A stretch of DNA of 64,000 bases from Strigamia acuminata. Taxonomy: Eukaryota; Arthropoda; Chilopoda; Geophilomorpha; Linotaeniidae. The notes under the pieces are model-generated. The model made no database searches and was not told the origin of the DNA. It saw only the letters and a program-made list of their open reading frames with translations. The position numbers and the translations under genes were made by a program. The stretch's first letter is position 1. Each line of letters starts with the position of its first letter. The stretch lies in assembly GCA_949358305.1 (NCBI GenBank), contig OX442324.1:682001-746000 (forward strand), read 5' to 3'. Shown one piece after another: positions 33,318 through 44,092 of this stretch.

Positions 33318-34208
33318 CAGAGGGACTGGGATGATTTTTTGCCATTTTTGCTTTTCTCGTATAATACCGGTGTGCACGAGACGACAGGATATACACCTTA
33401 TTATCTTTTGAAAGGATATGAAGTTGATCTCAACGTGGACGTAAACCTCAACTTACCTCAAAAAGAATTCACCTTGCGAACCTCGAAATTCATCAGAGAA
33501 GCTAGGAAAATAGCAAATGAAAGGATGGAATGGCAAGGAGAAAAAAGCAGAAAAAGATTCGATCAAGGCCGAGTTCATGTGGAATTTGACCCAGGAGAAT
33601 TAGTTTACCTCAAAACACCCAATAGAAAAGTTGGGTTAAGTGAAAAACTCCTACCACAATTCTCAGGCCCATACAAAATAGTAAGAAGAACCGCGCCAAA
33701 TGATTATGAGATTAGAAGTTCAAATGGAAAGAAAACAGACATTGTGAATATTGAACGTTTAAAGCCATATAAACCCAGAGAAGAAATTCCAGCAGAGATA
33801 CTAGAAGAATTAACAGCTAAAAAAGTCACATTTGCTGATGAAAATGCAACACGAAGCGAAATATTAGAAGAAAATGAAGTAAATTCACCAATTTCGCCTA
33901 TTCCAATCGCTAAAGAACGATTCATTAGCGATGACGATCAAATTTTGTTAAAAACACTCTTTGAACCTGAAGAAAATGCAATAAAAGTGTCAAATTTCCC
34001 AATTCCGAGCGAAAAAGAGCGATTAAAAGCGCTCTATGGACCGAAAGAAATTATGGAAAGATGGCAAAACGAAGAAAAACGAAAAAACGAAGAAAATCAG
34101 CTTCGAAAACCGCCGACAGTTGATGACGCGTCGCCACCTGAAATCGAGAGTTTCCGGTCACGTCGCCTTCGCAAACAGGCTCGTCGTGACTATCATGGAT
34201 TGTGTTAA
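33318..34208 (+). pseudogene. Gyp-A pol, 3' part (integrase C-terminus)
   Basis: Continues the integrase frame directly from the Cop-D target site. It has SYNTGVHETTGYTPYYLL and the GPY/F-type module FDPGELVYLKTP ... FSGPYKIVRR. After residue about 150 it becomes acidic and Lys-rich (EEKRKNEENQLRKPP) and ends at TAA 34206-34208. The join is clean: removing Cop-D plus one CAGAG restores continuity. Confidence 0.88.
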
Positions 34209-34589
34209 GGTTTTCTGAGACAAACCAGGTTTACTGTGTGATTCAAGGAAAACCTAAAAGCATTAATAACAGCAGCTGAGTTGATTTGCGTGTGATTCCG
34301 TAAGTGAAGAGAGTGAATTTTGAACGAATTTGACGAGCTAAATAGCTTAAAAACGAAACGAATCTATCGCGAAAATTGTGAGAAATAACACCGTGAAATC
34401 GAAATTTAGGCTTAGATAATTGTGTTAAATCTTCAAAATGAAATTTTAGTGTGTGCATATATTATCAGATGACTAATTAGTTGAAAAATTGTTAAATTTA
34501 GTGTAAATTAGTGCAACATGAAATGTTAAATGAAATAATGAATGGAAATTGGAATAATTTTGTGAAAATTTTGAATTGATGAATTAATC

Positions 34590-34620
34590 TATTTTATTTT
34601 TTTTTCAAATAACATATTAG
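34590..34620 (+). other. Candidate splice acceptor before ORF3
   Basis: A pyrimidine-rich tract (tttatttttttttcaaataa) followed by catattag, with AG at 34619-34620, lies seven bases upstream of the ORF3 ATG. Candidate donors with cag/gtaat are in the leader at 22435 and 22955. This would suit a spliced subgenomic mRNA, as insect errantiviruses use for env. Inferred only. Confidence 0.4.
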
Positions 34621-34627
34621 GATTCGA

Positions 34628-36001
34628 ATGGACAAAATGGCAAGCAAGTTCGACCGAATGGATGTGCGTAGTGACAGTGACAGTGAAACAGATTCGATTT
34701 GCTCAATGCAAGTGGGCGATCTTTTGGAACGTCAACTAAAGAAAGGCGATGACTTGGAAAGTCATTCAGCTAATAAGCCCAGCACAAGTAAAACCTTGGA
34801 TGAATTGGTCAACTGCCCACGTCCGTTTACAGAAGGAAAACGGAAGGTGGAGGAAGATAAAAAGAAATATGAGGGACCATTAACGAAGGGTGAAGAAGGC
34901 TTATTGCGTCGTCGTTGTAAGAATCGACAATTGAAACGAGATAAGAAAGCACAAAAGAAGAAAGTGTTTGACGAGCAATCGAAAAAGATCCGGGAAGAAG
35001 AAATGCGTCACACCGTCGACCGTAACAAGCGCCGATTAGACGATTTGCGAATGGAGCACCGGAATATGGTCAAAGCCATTAGAGCCAGGAAATTAAAAGT
35101 AATCATGGGAATTGCTGACTACCAGTTGTGGAGAGAAGGGGCGAATGCTTTGTTGATCCAGGAGGCAAAAATAAGAAAAAACATTTTGAAAGCCATCGCC
35201 TTAGCGAGAAGAGAATCTTTCCAGGACCCTAGTGTTGTGTTTCCCGCTCCTATTCGGGTATACCGAGTGGAGCTGGACATGGCGCGACAGGTCCAGGCAT
35301 TGGGTCTCGCTCTGGATTATGGTAACGCGCCAAGACACGATTTGGCATTCGAACCCACAGGATGTCCACCTATTTATGTCATGAACTACCAAATGGCGGC
35401 ATTAGGCGACTTGACGCTGGGACGACAGAGCTGGACATACGACAGCGTCGTTGACCACTATCTTCAGCTGTTAGAAGAGCGATATCCCATAATGGCACCA
35501 TTCCAGTCAGATTGGGTCTTCAAAATGGTGGACCCAGCTAAACGAAAAGAAGCGATCTATTGGCTAATGAAGAGACTTCCAAGTGCTCAAAAGAAGATTT
35601 GGGTATTCCCAGTTCCTATCGAAGAGCATTGGCAGCTTTTCATGGTTGATTGGCGGAAAGTGCCAACCCAATACGTGCTATATGATCCAAGCGGACCAAT
35701 AGAACTCACATATCCGAAATGGGAATCACTAAGATATTCATTGGTAGGAGCAGGAGTAAAGTTCCCAAACAAATTCATACGTTGGGACCCGCCACGTATG
35801 CACCAATTGGATAACGACAGCTGCGGCCCAACTGTACTCTACTTCATCAGGAGTTAAGTTTTGGATCGCGACCTGATGCAGTTTGGGGAGCCGTGTGAGT
35901 TACGCTTACGATTTGTATACGAGATTGCGAATCGTGAAATTCTGCCATTCGAGTTGATTAAAGAAGAAGATAAGAAGGATCAAGCGGAAGGAGGAGAGTG
36001 A
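34628..36001 (+). pseudogene. Gyp-A ORF3: Ulp1/C48-like cysteine protease
   Basis: Third ORF between pol and the 3' LTR, where env lies in insect errantiviruses. Residues 1-200 are charged and likely coiled (RNKRRLDDLRMEHRNMVKAI). The C-terminal part has the C48 signature: His334 in EEHWQLFMVDW, Asp353 in YVLYDPSG, Gln393 and Cys399 in HQLDNDSCGPTV. The six-residue Gln-Cys spacing and the 19-residue His-Asp spacing fit yeast Ulp1 (His514, Asp531, Gln574, Cys580). No signal peptide or membrane segment is visible, so it is not an envelope protein. TAA at 35855-35857 interrupts the frame, which stays open for 47 more codons to TGA 35999-36001. Function in the element is unknown; it might cleave Gag, Pol or a host SUMO/ubiquitin-like conjugate. 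Confidence 0.8.
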
Positions 36002-36409
36002 AGTGAACTTTAACTTCTCTAAGTGAATAAGTGTAAAATCAACACGAACTTTGAACATTATTTTTGTGTGTTTTTTATTTTATTATTTCTATAGAAAATT
36101 GAAAACTCAGGAAAAAAAGTAATATAAGTGAAAGAAAAGCCAAAAAGTGTTATTATTGATGAAAAGTGTTAATTTTACTTAATTTTAAGATTCCAAATAT
36201 TGTTTCCAATATAAGAAATGTAATAAAAAGTGATTATGACATTTATAAGCATTGAAAAGTGCATCATATTGTATTTTTTCTTTTGTAAAAATAAGGATGA
36301 TGAAAAGAGTTTCTCAAAAATTGTAAAACTTGTGTTTATGATTTGAAAATTTTTTATGTAAAAGGAGATGCATTAGTTGGAATAATTCATTGTTTTTCGA
36401 GAGACCGAA
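36002..36409 (+). other. Gyp-A 3' untranslated spacer
   Basis: AT-rich stretch with repeated aaaagtg phrases between ORF3 and the polypurine tract. No ORF. Confidence 0.6.
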
Positions 36410-36429
36410 AAAATTAAAGGGGGGGGGGC
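36410..36429 (+). other. Gyp-A polypurine tract
   Basis: aaattaaagggggggggg, then c, immediately before TGTTACG of the 3' LTR. Confidence 0.85.
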
Positions 36430-36923
36430 TGTTACGCGGTAGAGCCGTACCGTGTATCGGCTGGCTCTGTTCGCTCTGTTTAGGCATTTAATGCAATGAA
36501 TTCTCACCAGACGGCGCTGTGCACCTAATTAGATGCACAGACCGTTCAACTTAGTTACAGGGGGAATAGGAGCTTACTTAGTAAGCTGATTAAGCCAGAG
36601 AGCTCAGATCTCTTTTGATTCTCAAGCTTTTACCTTCGCCTACTACTGTCAGCCGGTTAACGGATAGACAGGACTAGGTTTCCTGAATTGAATTGAAACA
36701 AGAACAGCATCATCCTTATTTGATTTATTTGAATGAATGATTTGTGTTTTAGGTTTAATAAATGAACAAATGTAATAAGAGCTGATGACCGAACATTTAC
36801 ATTAGTAAATGTCCGACTTTGAATAATAAAGCCAACAGGCATTTAACATATAAAACTCTGTGTCTTTCTTGACTAAATTCATGTCACGTAGGACTAAATC
36901 AATCCCCATTTAGCCACGTAACA
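36430..36923 (+). repeat. Gyp-A 3' LTR
   Basis: Starts TGTTACG and ends CGTAACA, a perfect 7-bp inverted pair. Differences from the 5' LTR include ttcgctctg versus tttgctctg, and tgtgtctttc versus tgtctttc. Confidence 0.9.
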
Positions 36924-37049
36924 ATATAAAGTATATAAAGCACGGAAACAGAAATACCTGATAATGTCACGTATTTATCATGTATATAATATAAAGGGAT
37001 CACAATCCATTCTAATTAGAAACAACCAAATATTCAAATAAATACTTGA

Positions 37050-39372
37050 AGAACATTGCTGTTTTCCAACGGTAATTATATCGATGGCATCTGCATCCAC
37101 AATCGATGCATCTGGAACAATTAATTCAAGAATGTCCTCAGCAATGTTCACAGCATCGTTCTCAGCATTTGTAGCATCAGGGGTTATAGCATCAGAATTT
37201 GTTGGCGCCCAAATATCGCCATCGCTCCGAATCGTTTCGGTAAGAGTAAAGAAAGGATTAGTAAATTCGTCAGGGATGACATTTGATTTTCCGCTCGTGT
37301 TTTCATCAAACACAACGTCATGTGATATTGTTATCTTTCTAGATGTGGTGTCAATCAGCCGGTAACCTTTTGTTGCTTCACAATACCCCAAAAAAGTCAA
37401 TTTTTCACTTTTAGCACTACATTTCCGGCGCTTTTCCTTTGGTATGTGAGAATGTGCAATGCACCCAAAAATCCGTAATCTGCTAATGTCTGGTATTACA
37501 CCACTCCATGCCTTTTCCGGAGGTTTATCTGGAACTGCTGCAGTTGGCGAACGATTCTTCAAATATGTTGCTGTCATGATGGCTTCACCCCAATTCTGGT
37601 TGCCGAGCGACGCGTCCTGCAACATCGATCTCGCCTTCTCCACCAGATTTTGGTTTGTCCTTTCCGCCACCACGTTTTGTTGGGACGTATATGGCACCGT
37701 CAGTTCGTGGACAATTCCATGTTGGTACATGTAGTCCTTAAATTCCGTGGCGACATACTCTGTGCCATTATCTGATTGAAGTCGTTTAATCGTTTGTCTT
37801 GTCTGCTTTTCAACGAGCGCTCTGAATTCCTTGAATCTGTGAAATACTTCATTTTTATGTTTTAGCAAATACACAAAAGTTTTTCTTGAATGGTCGTCAA
37901 TGAACGTTAGAAAATATCTAGCTCCGACCATTGTTGCATCCGCCATTGGACCACACACTTCACTGTGCACAAGTTCAAGTTTTTCGTTTGAACGTGGTGT
38001 TTTACTACTAGGAAAAGGCACACGGTGTTGTTTCCCTTTTAAACACGGGTCACACACTTTAATTGAGTCCACTTTCTTGCCAGAAATGTCAAGACCGTTT
38101 ACCATACCCCGCAGGATTTTCATTCCGCTGTCGCTCAAATGTCCAAGTCGTTTGTGCCAAATTTCATTGCTCACTCGAAGGGGTTGCACATTTCAATGCT
38201 TGTCCGCCCTTTTTGATGGTCACAACATCCAATCGATACAGTTCATCTTGATGACTCGACACGCCTATTATTGTAACACTATACTTGCGTATTTCGCACC
38301 GTCCATCCCGAAATCGTATTTCCGCTCCATTCTTTTCCATTTGCCGTACAGACAACAAATTCGCATCCAGACCTAGTACAAAATAAACATCCGGAAATGC
38401 CACTTTTTCGGACTTTCCATTAATCCGCACAACCAGTTCTACAGTTCCAGTGTGCTCTGTGTGAAGCACCCCACCGTTTGCAGTGTTCACCACTATTTTT
38501 GATGCATTTCTTAAATTACCAAATTGTTTGCGTTGCGAGGACATATGTCACGATGCCCCGGAATCCACAATCCAATCCGTATCTGAAGACGTCGACATCA
38601 GCGCTGTAACCAAGACCGTGGCAACGTACGTCTTGTTCGTCGAATTACTCTTATCTTCTTCCTTTTTCGAGCTCTTGGGCAACTTTACCCGACAATCCAC
38701 TCGTTTGTGGCCAAATTTGTGGCACCTATGGCATTTTATTCGCGATAAATCGTTATCCTCATTACGTTGAACACGTCCTGAATTTCCCGCGCTCGAGCTG
38801 AATGCGGCGCTAGTGACTTCCTTCTCTCGGCGTTGCGACTCTTGTAGAAGGCACACTTTAACATATTCCGCCGTGGTGTCGGATCCACAATTTTCCAGCG
38901 CCATAATCATTGGCTTGAACTCCTCAGGTAACATCGCGAGTAACATCGCTGCCATCATTTTATTATCTACCTTGTAGTTGATGTCAGTCAACTGCTGGCC
39001 AATGGTCACTTTCCGACCAATATACTCGGCCATATCCTTACAGTCGTTGTACTTGATGTTGATTAAGTCTGTTAAAAGAGAAACTTGGCTTCCCAAACTT
39101 TTATTCTGATAAAGTTTTGTCAAATTCTCCCACGTTTCTTTTGCAGTCTCAAAACCACACACTTCCTGGTACACGTGCTCTTGGACTCCAAGTGCAATGG
39201 TGGCAAGTGCGAGTCAACTCTTTGTGGCGTCAACCTTTTCTCCACCAACATAATCCCACAAACCTTCGCGGACGAGCTGCATTTCCATCGCGAATTTCCA
39301 ATTGTTAAAGTTGGAAAATTCCTGATGAGTCGTGTGGCCACTTCCCATTGCTTTGGGCACTTCTTCAGCCAT
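37050..39372 (-). pseudogene. Cop-E gag-protease-integrase
   Basis: Starts at ATG 39372-39370 (MAEEVPKAMGSGHTTHQEF). Gag follows, with zinc knuckle CHRCHKFGHKRVDC (about 38735), protease WIVDSGAS, GAG-pre-integrase IWHKRLGHL, and integrase with VHSEVCGPM, QSDNGTEYV and VVAERTNQNL. Damage includes an in-frame TGA in gag near 39215, another TGA at 38545-38547 right after DSGAS (probably a former CGA) and a frameshift near 38185. The first integrase Asp reads Glu, as in Cop-H. After the integrase comes an Asp/Ile/Val-rich linker (VPDASIVDADAI), then unrelated sequence. Confidence 0.88.
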
Positions 39373-39512
39373 ATTGATCAGTTTCCGGCCCTAAAAGTTC
39401 CTTACAACGTGGTCGTACGAAAATTTCTCAAAAAACACAATTTTTCCAAAAAAGTTAGCTTCTGGCACGGATGATGCCAGATACAATGTTGCAATGTGCA
39501 GTTATAACGTTA

Positions 39513-39526
39513 CTAGACCCATAACC
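39513..39526 (-). other. Cop-E primer binding site
   Basis: Minus strand reads GGTTATGGGTCTAG, matching the internal initiator-Met tRNA site used by Cop-D and Cop-H with one change. Confidence 0.8.
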
Positions 39527-39684
39527 TATTGGATGTTACTTGATTGAAGTGGATGTGGAATAACGACACAACGTGTTAGCGTTAGCGTGGAAACGGAAGT
39601 GGTTCCCTAAAGTTTTATTACGGTATTTATACACAGTGCGCTAGGTGGCGCTTAATTAAAATGACATCATAGAATCTCATAATA

Positions 39685-39717
39685 AATAGGGTGCACCTAT
39701 CTTTTTGGCGCGGACTG
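39685..39717. mobile_element. Tc1/mariner terminal repeat
   Basis: Reads CAGTCCGCGCCAAAAAGATA outward-in on the minus strand, next to TA 39718-39719. It breaks the Cop-F gag at a TA. Same end as at 42589. The rest of this element appears lost toward Cop-E. Confidence 0.75.
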
Positions 39718-39719
39718 TA

Positions 39720-40265
39720 TAAATGCTCTGGACAATTGGCTGGAAACTGCTCGCAAATAGCAAATAAGTTGAAAGGCTTTGTAAATATAATCAAGTAATA
39801 CTTGGTATCATCAAGTTTATGCTTGGTATCCTCAAGTTCTTGGGCTGCTTTTCTAATTCTCGCCGCATTAACCCCTATTCTTTCATTCTCTTCTAACTTC
39901 AAACTAAAGAAAATGTCCAATAAATTTATTACTCTAGCTCTGAAAACTGGCTCAAAATTCTTCTTTAGTATTTTCCAGGCTTCATGACCACTCTTGGTAC
40001 CGCTAATTAGCTGCCTGTATTTTTTCTCTATGGAATACTGTAGAATTTAGTTGTGTATGCCCTGGTCTTCCTTAAATTGAAATTATTGGTCTCACGGCAG
40101 TGAGCTGTGACATTCAGTACTGGTTGTTTTTCTTGCACAAAGTTTCAGCATCCTCTGTTCAGTAAAAGGATTCCAATCTCATCTTTCCAAGTTGAATAAT
40201 TGTCCTTAGTAAGTAATGTTATGTTGCAAGCACTTTTGTCTTCTTCATTGAACAAAGCCATGTTT
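39720..40265 (-). pseudogene. Cop-F: copia gag remnant related to Cop-D/Cop-I
   Basis: The minus strand reads ITLLTKDNYSTWKDEIGILL near 40200, then DIFFSLKLEENERIGVNAAR and KAAQELEDTKHKLDD near 39900-39820. These align with the Cop-D gag start (KITLLNRTNYDTWK) and its FFNLKYDP...AAKIRNAAKRLADVKHDL segment. Several frames are needed. The 3' side ends at the Tc1 terminal repeat. The probable initiator ATG lies near 40260 (MALFNEEDK). Confidence 0.8.
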
Positions 40266-40380
40266 AAATAGGGGATGTCATTATACAATATAATTATGTT
40301 TGATTTTGCAATTTGTGATTTTGCATTAATCACAAACTCAGTATTTATTGATGCCTCAAAAAAGGGGATTACATTCAATT

Positions 40381-41167
40381 AACTGTGTGATCTGGACAAT
40401 TTTGTAATTTTTGGCTATTGTCACATGATATCTCTTTTATCAATCACATTCACCTTAACTAAACTACAAGAGAGTGAAAACACAAAATCTTAAAAACTTC
40501 TAAAGGGTAGTTTGTGTGATTTTGATCAAAAGTGATTTCGAGGCTTGTGAAACTGAAAACAAAATGAAGGCATCCAAGCTCTACCTAAGTGGCCAACTTG
40601 TATCCTTGTATATCTTCAATATGTTGATGCATCCATGACTGTATAACAGCTACTGTCGGAAACTCAAGTAATGACTCTGGTGCAATCTGTGAAACTTATG
40701 TTTATTAAAATGCATCTTCTTAAAAAAAAATTTGTTCCATCACACAAATAGAACGAGTTATTTTGCATCACATTTTAAAATTGGTTGGGTACTACGAAAT
40801 ACCAATATGGTGGAAAGGAAGTCATATAACCATTTAAATAATTGTAAAATTACAAAATTATGAGATTTTTTTTCCAACTAGTTGTTAACACAATTTGTGA
40901 TGGCTACTTGAATTTAGCTTGGCTGCTGCTATTTTGCCAAAATCGCAAAACTACCTTTAATTTTGTGATTTTATATTTTTTATCTTTTGTGTTTTTGCAA
41001 TTGTGCACATGATTAGTGGAACTGATACCACTTGACAAATCCAAAAGTGCAAAATTGCTAAAATTTCAAAATTACAAAATTGCCTTAATTAATGAAACCC
41101 CCTAATATTCTCTAAATATGTCACACAAATTACTTCGTAGTATGTGTATAATAATCTCCAAATTATA
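40381..41167. other. Intronic sequence, no gene
   Basis: AT-rich. A minus-strand open stretch at 40588-40690 (PESLLEFPTVAVIQSWM) was considered as an exon and not accepted. The words caaaattgc/ttttgtaattttg recur. Confidence 0.4.
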
Positions 41168-41191
41168 CAGGGTGTTTAGTTTAAGACTTTA

Positions 41192-41523
41192 GGGGCCGTC
41201 TATAAGTTATGTAACGCCTTATGAGAAGGGGGGGGGGGTTTCAAACTTTGTTACGAGTTGTTACTACAGGGGAGGGGGTTTTCAATAATGTTATGTTAAT
41301 TGCTACAATTTATTATTTTTTTGTTTTGTGAATTGTAAATTTGAAATTTGAAATTGAAAAATACTGTATTTCTATTAGACATTAAAATTTAGGGGTGGGG
41401 AAGTGGTCAGTTTAGTTACGTAATTTCCTAGGGAGGGCTTTGCGGATTTGTTACGACCCTGTTACAGGAGGAAGGGGGTCTAAAAATCCAAAAATATGCG
41501 TTACGTAATTTATGGACGGCCCC
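41192..41523. mobile_element. PIF/Harbinger-type MITE
   Basis: TTA at 41189-41191 and 41524-41526. Ends ggggccgtctataagttatg and, reverse complemented, ggggccgtccataaattacg. The GGG start and 3-bp TTA target fit PIF/Harbinger. G-runs near 41230 and 41270 are internal. Confidence 0.82.
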
Positions 41524-41716
41524 TTACAGCCAATTTCCAGAATAAGTATCTGCTTTTTAAAAAAAACCAAGTAGACAAGCCTATAGCAAAGTAGGGATGA
41601 CAAATCCAATAGTGTAATCAAATTTTATGCCAGACATGCAACAATGCACTTTTCATTTGCTAATCCGTTAACTAGTCGAGATAGAGCAAAATATCCAATT
41701 ACAAAGTTGTAGAGCA

Positions 41717-42433
41717 TGAAGCCGGATTGTTTAGTCGACTTTCACTTAGTCGACGCCGTTTAGTCGACTTTCACTTCGTTGACGCCGTTTAGTCGACGCC
41801 GTTTAGTCAACAAGGCCACTTAGTCGACGAGTATTGTCGACTAAGTGACCTCGTCGACTAAACAGCGTCGACTAAACGGCGTCGACTAAACGGCGTCGAC
41901 TAAACGGCGTCGACTAAACGGCGTCAATTGGGATTAAACAATTGGGATTAAAGAAGCTTAAAAAAAACTTAAAATCAAATATAACTAGTAACCAAAAAAC
42001 TAACCACCAAAAAAAAACTAAAAAAAGCACCAGGGCCAAATAAAAAACATTGCCACCCCTGACCCCAACTATTAAAACTACTGCCCCAATTCAAAAACTC
42101 AACATTACAAGACCTCAACCCATCAAATCTAACCCAAAACCGAAAGAAAGACCCCAAAACAGACCTCCCCACCCAAAAAGTACAGAAACACAACTTCCCA
42201 ACAAACTAATAAACCTACCTCCTTCCCAAAGCTAAAAGTAGTCAAAACGTGCGTTGACAAACTGAAACGTCGACAAAACGTGCGTCGACAAGATGTACCT
42301 TCGACAAGACGTCACCAAGCAGTTGGTCGACTAGCCGACCAAAAAAATTCCGTCGACAAAACGACTTGTCGACAAAATGATCGATTTAATGCGAATGTCG
42401 ACTAAACGACCGTCGACTAAACGATCTGAACCA
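41717..42433. mobile_element. Foldback element with gtcgactaaacg arms
   Basis: TAGAGCA at 41710-41716 and 42434-42440. Left end tgaagccggattgtttagtc; right end, reverse complemented, tggttcagatcgtttagtcg. The arms are repeats of gtttagtcgac/gtcgactaaac (five consecutive near 41870-41925). The core 41940-42240 is A/C-rich and non-coding. Same TSD length and similar ends as 14369-14740. Confidence 0.82.
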
Positions 42434-42588
42434 TAGAGCACCATCAAATCAGCACTATCCAATTTAACTTAGTCATCTTAAGTTAAACGAAACACTGTGT
42501 ATATTAATTCTAAACGAACAATATATTAATTTTTAACTCTAATAAATAACTTTAAAAACACACAATTCTTACAATTCAAATACTTATA

Positions 42589-43540
42589 CAGTCCGCGCCA
42601 AAAAGATATGTGAACCCTATTTTTTCAAACTTTCTCTGCACTAGGCACATGCAGAAAGCTGGAATTTTAATCAAAAGTGTAAAATTGTGATACAAACAAA
42701 CACTGAAACATTTGGGCCAATTGAAAAAAAATTACAAAATTTATTACATAAAAATTAAAATAGCAGTGCGACAAAATGATAAGTGCACTGACAATCAAAC
42801 TTCAACAATAAGCAAAATAGTTAAGATAATGAACTTGCTGTGTATAGATTGTGATAAATAGATGATGTAGGATGAAAATTGTCAAAGCAGATTTTGAAAT
42901 TGTCCATTTTTAAAGCCCCCACATCCTTCTAAACTCGCTGACCCTTAAATTTAGAATATATGGAATTTTATTGTAATAATGAATTTCGGAAAACACTTTC
43001 TATACTAATTGGGGGTTCCTAATGCATAATTTCATAATATTTTTTAGGTTGGGACTCAATTTCTGTACTAAAACACAACTTAAATAGAAAAGTTGCGAAT
43101 TGACTCGAGACAAATGACAGAATTATGCCTTTGTAACTTAATTTCAAATAGAATACAACTGCTACTTGGCCATGGTAGTAGCTTAATCTTATGGTCTTTC
43201 AATCATGTCTGTGTAGAGTTTGGTGTAAGACTTGCTAGGTCCATCTTGCTGGAATCTTAACCTCCAGTTTTAGTAAAATTGTAAAATTATATAAAATCAT
43301 TAAATTATTATATAAAATCCCTTGGTACTTTTCAGCATCCACTGCATCACCAGTAATACCTATACCTTTTACATTCATCCATCCGCACACCATAAAACTG
43401 TCAGGAAATGTTATAGATTACTTTAGACACTCATTATGCAATGCTTTACCCTGAGCTTATCGCTAACACACAAGTCAAATTTAGACTCATCAACTTTAAA
43501 AATGGCCGTTGGAACTGGTACTCGACTCAGTATTATTTTT
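42589..43540 (-). pseudogene. Tc1-like element remnant
   Basis: Terminal repeat CAGTCCGCGCCAAAAAGATA at 42589 after TA. The minus-strand transposase relics read DESKFDLCVSDKLRVKH (second catalytic Asp region, DES(R/K)F in Tc1) and MVCGWMNVKGIGITG with DAEKYQGIL near 43410-43320. Frameshifts and stops occur between them. No right terminal repeat was found. Confidence 0.78.
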
Positions 43541-44092
43541 TGCCCGCCCAATTTACACTAGCCCAATACTGTACACTTGTCAACTTGCACAAACTTAAAT
43601 TAGATTAACTTTTGATACTTTTAACTCAAATGAATAATTTTTTTAAACAAAGTCCAAAGTTTGTGCTTTAATTTTTATTTGTTTTTATTGGTTTTCATTT
43701 TGTTTTCAATTTTCATTCGTCTTTATTAAAAATATTTTTGAAGGTATGATTTGACCATTTTATTTTTCGTGTTTTGAAAAATTTATGTGTCCCAATACAA
43801 AGGGGTCTGGACTAGTATTGCATTGGTCATTTCTTGGCTTAATTAATTTTTCGTGTAATATGTTACATATTGCCTAGTTGATAGTTGATAGTTTCTGAGT
43901 TGTTATTCATCTCCTGTGCTCACAAGCCATTCCAACTAGTTCATCTCAGCAAAACTAGTGTCAACTGACACAGTATTGCGCAGTACTGTATTACGGTACT
44001 AATTTTTACTTTCATTTAATGTAATTCCATATAGACATCATCACAATGATAAGAAGTTGTACTGTGTTAGAGAATAGAAGTGTTTTACTAAC

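Larger units (their letters stand above)
21639..36923 (+). mobile_element. Gyp-A: Ty3/gypsy element with a third ORF, hit by Cop-D
   Basis: About 9.4 kb once the 5.9-kb Cop-D insertion (with its TSD) is removed. Order: 5' LTR, leader carrying a MITE, gag, pol (protease, RT, RNase H, integrase), a Ulp1-like third ORF, G-rich polypurine tract, 3' LTR. The LTRs differ at only about five positions plus a 2-bp indel by eye, so insertion is fairly recent. The copy is now inactive, with a frameshift in pol, the Cop-D insertion, a nonsense codon in ORF3 and no ATG at the expected gag start. I could not find a clean TSD. Confidence 0.9.
36950..39674 (-). mobile_element. Cop-E: 3'-truncated Ty1/copia element
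   Basis: Minus strand. Retains a primer site, gag, protease, integrase and part of the linker; RT, RNase H and the 3' LTR are gone, with the break near 37050. The 5' LTR lies at about 39529-39665 (ends ...aacatcca when read on its strand), but its outer end is not defined because no partner LTR survives. Confidence 0.8.
41168..42499. mobile_element. Mariner-type MITE carrying two later insertions
   Basis: TA at 41166-41167 and 42500-42501. Ends cagggtgtttagtttaag and, reverse complemented, cacagtgtttcgtttaac. With its two inserts removed the body is about 270 bp and matches the copy at 5479. Confidence 0.7.
10276..44092 (-). other. Syn: Synapsin intron, 33.8 kb
   Basis: Bounded by donor GTTAGT at the right end and acceptor TTTTATTTTCAG at the left end, both read on the minus strand. 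It contains the gypsy element, the intact copia element and most of the MITEs described here. Elements occur on both strands. Confidence 0.8.

Noticed and set aside
40588-40690. Possible exon on the minus strand (PESLLEFPTVAVIQSWM)
   Set aside because: An acceptor-like TTTCACAG precedes it, but the frame runs into TAG at the only donor-like site and no family was recognised.
10276-44092. TIMP gene nested in the synapsin intron, as in flies and vertebrates
   Set aside because: I looked for the CxC start and cysteine spacing of TIMP on both strands and found nothing. The intron here is filled by transposons.
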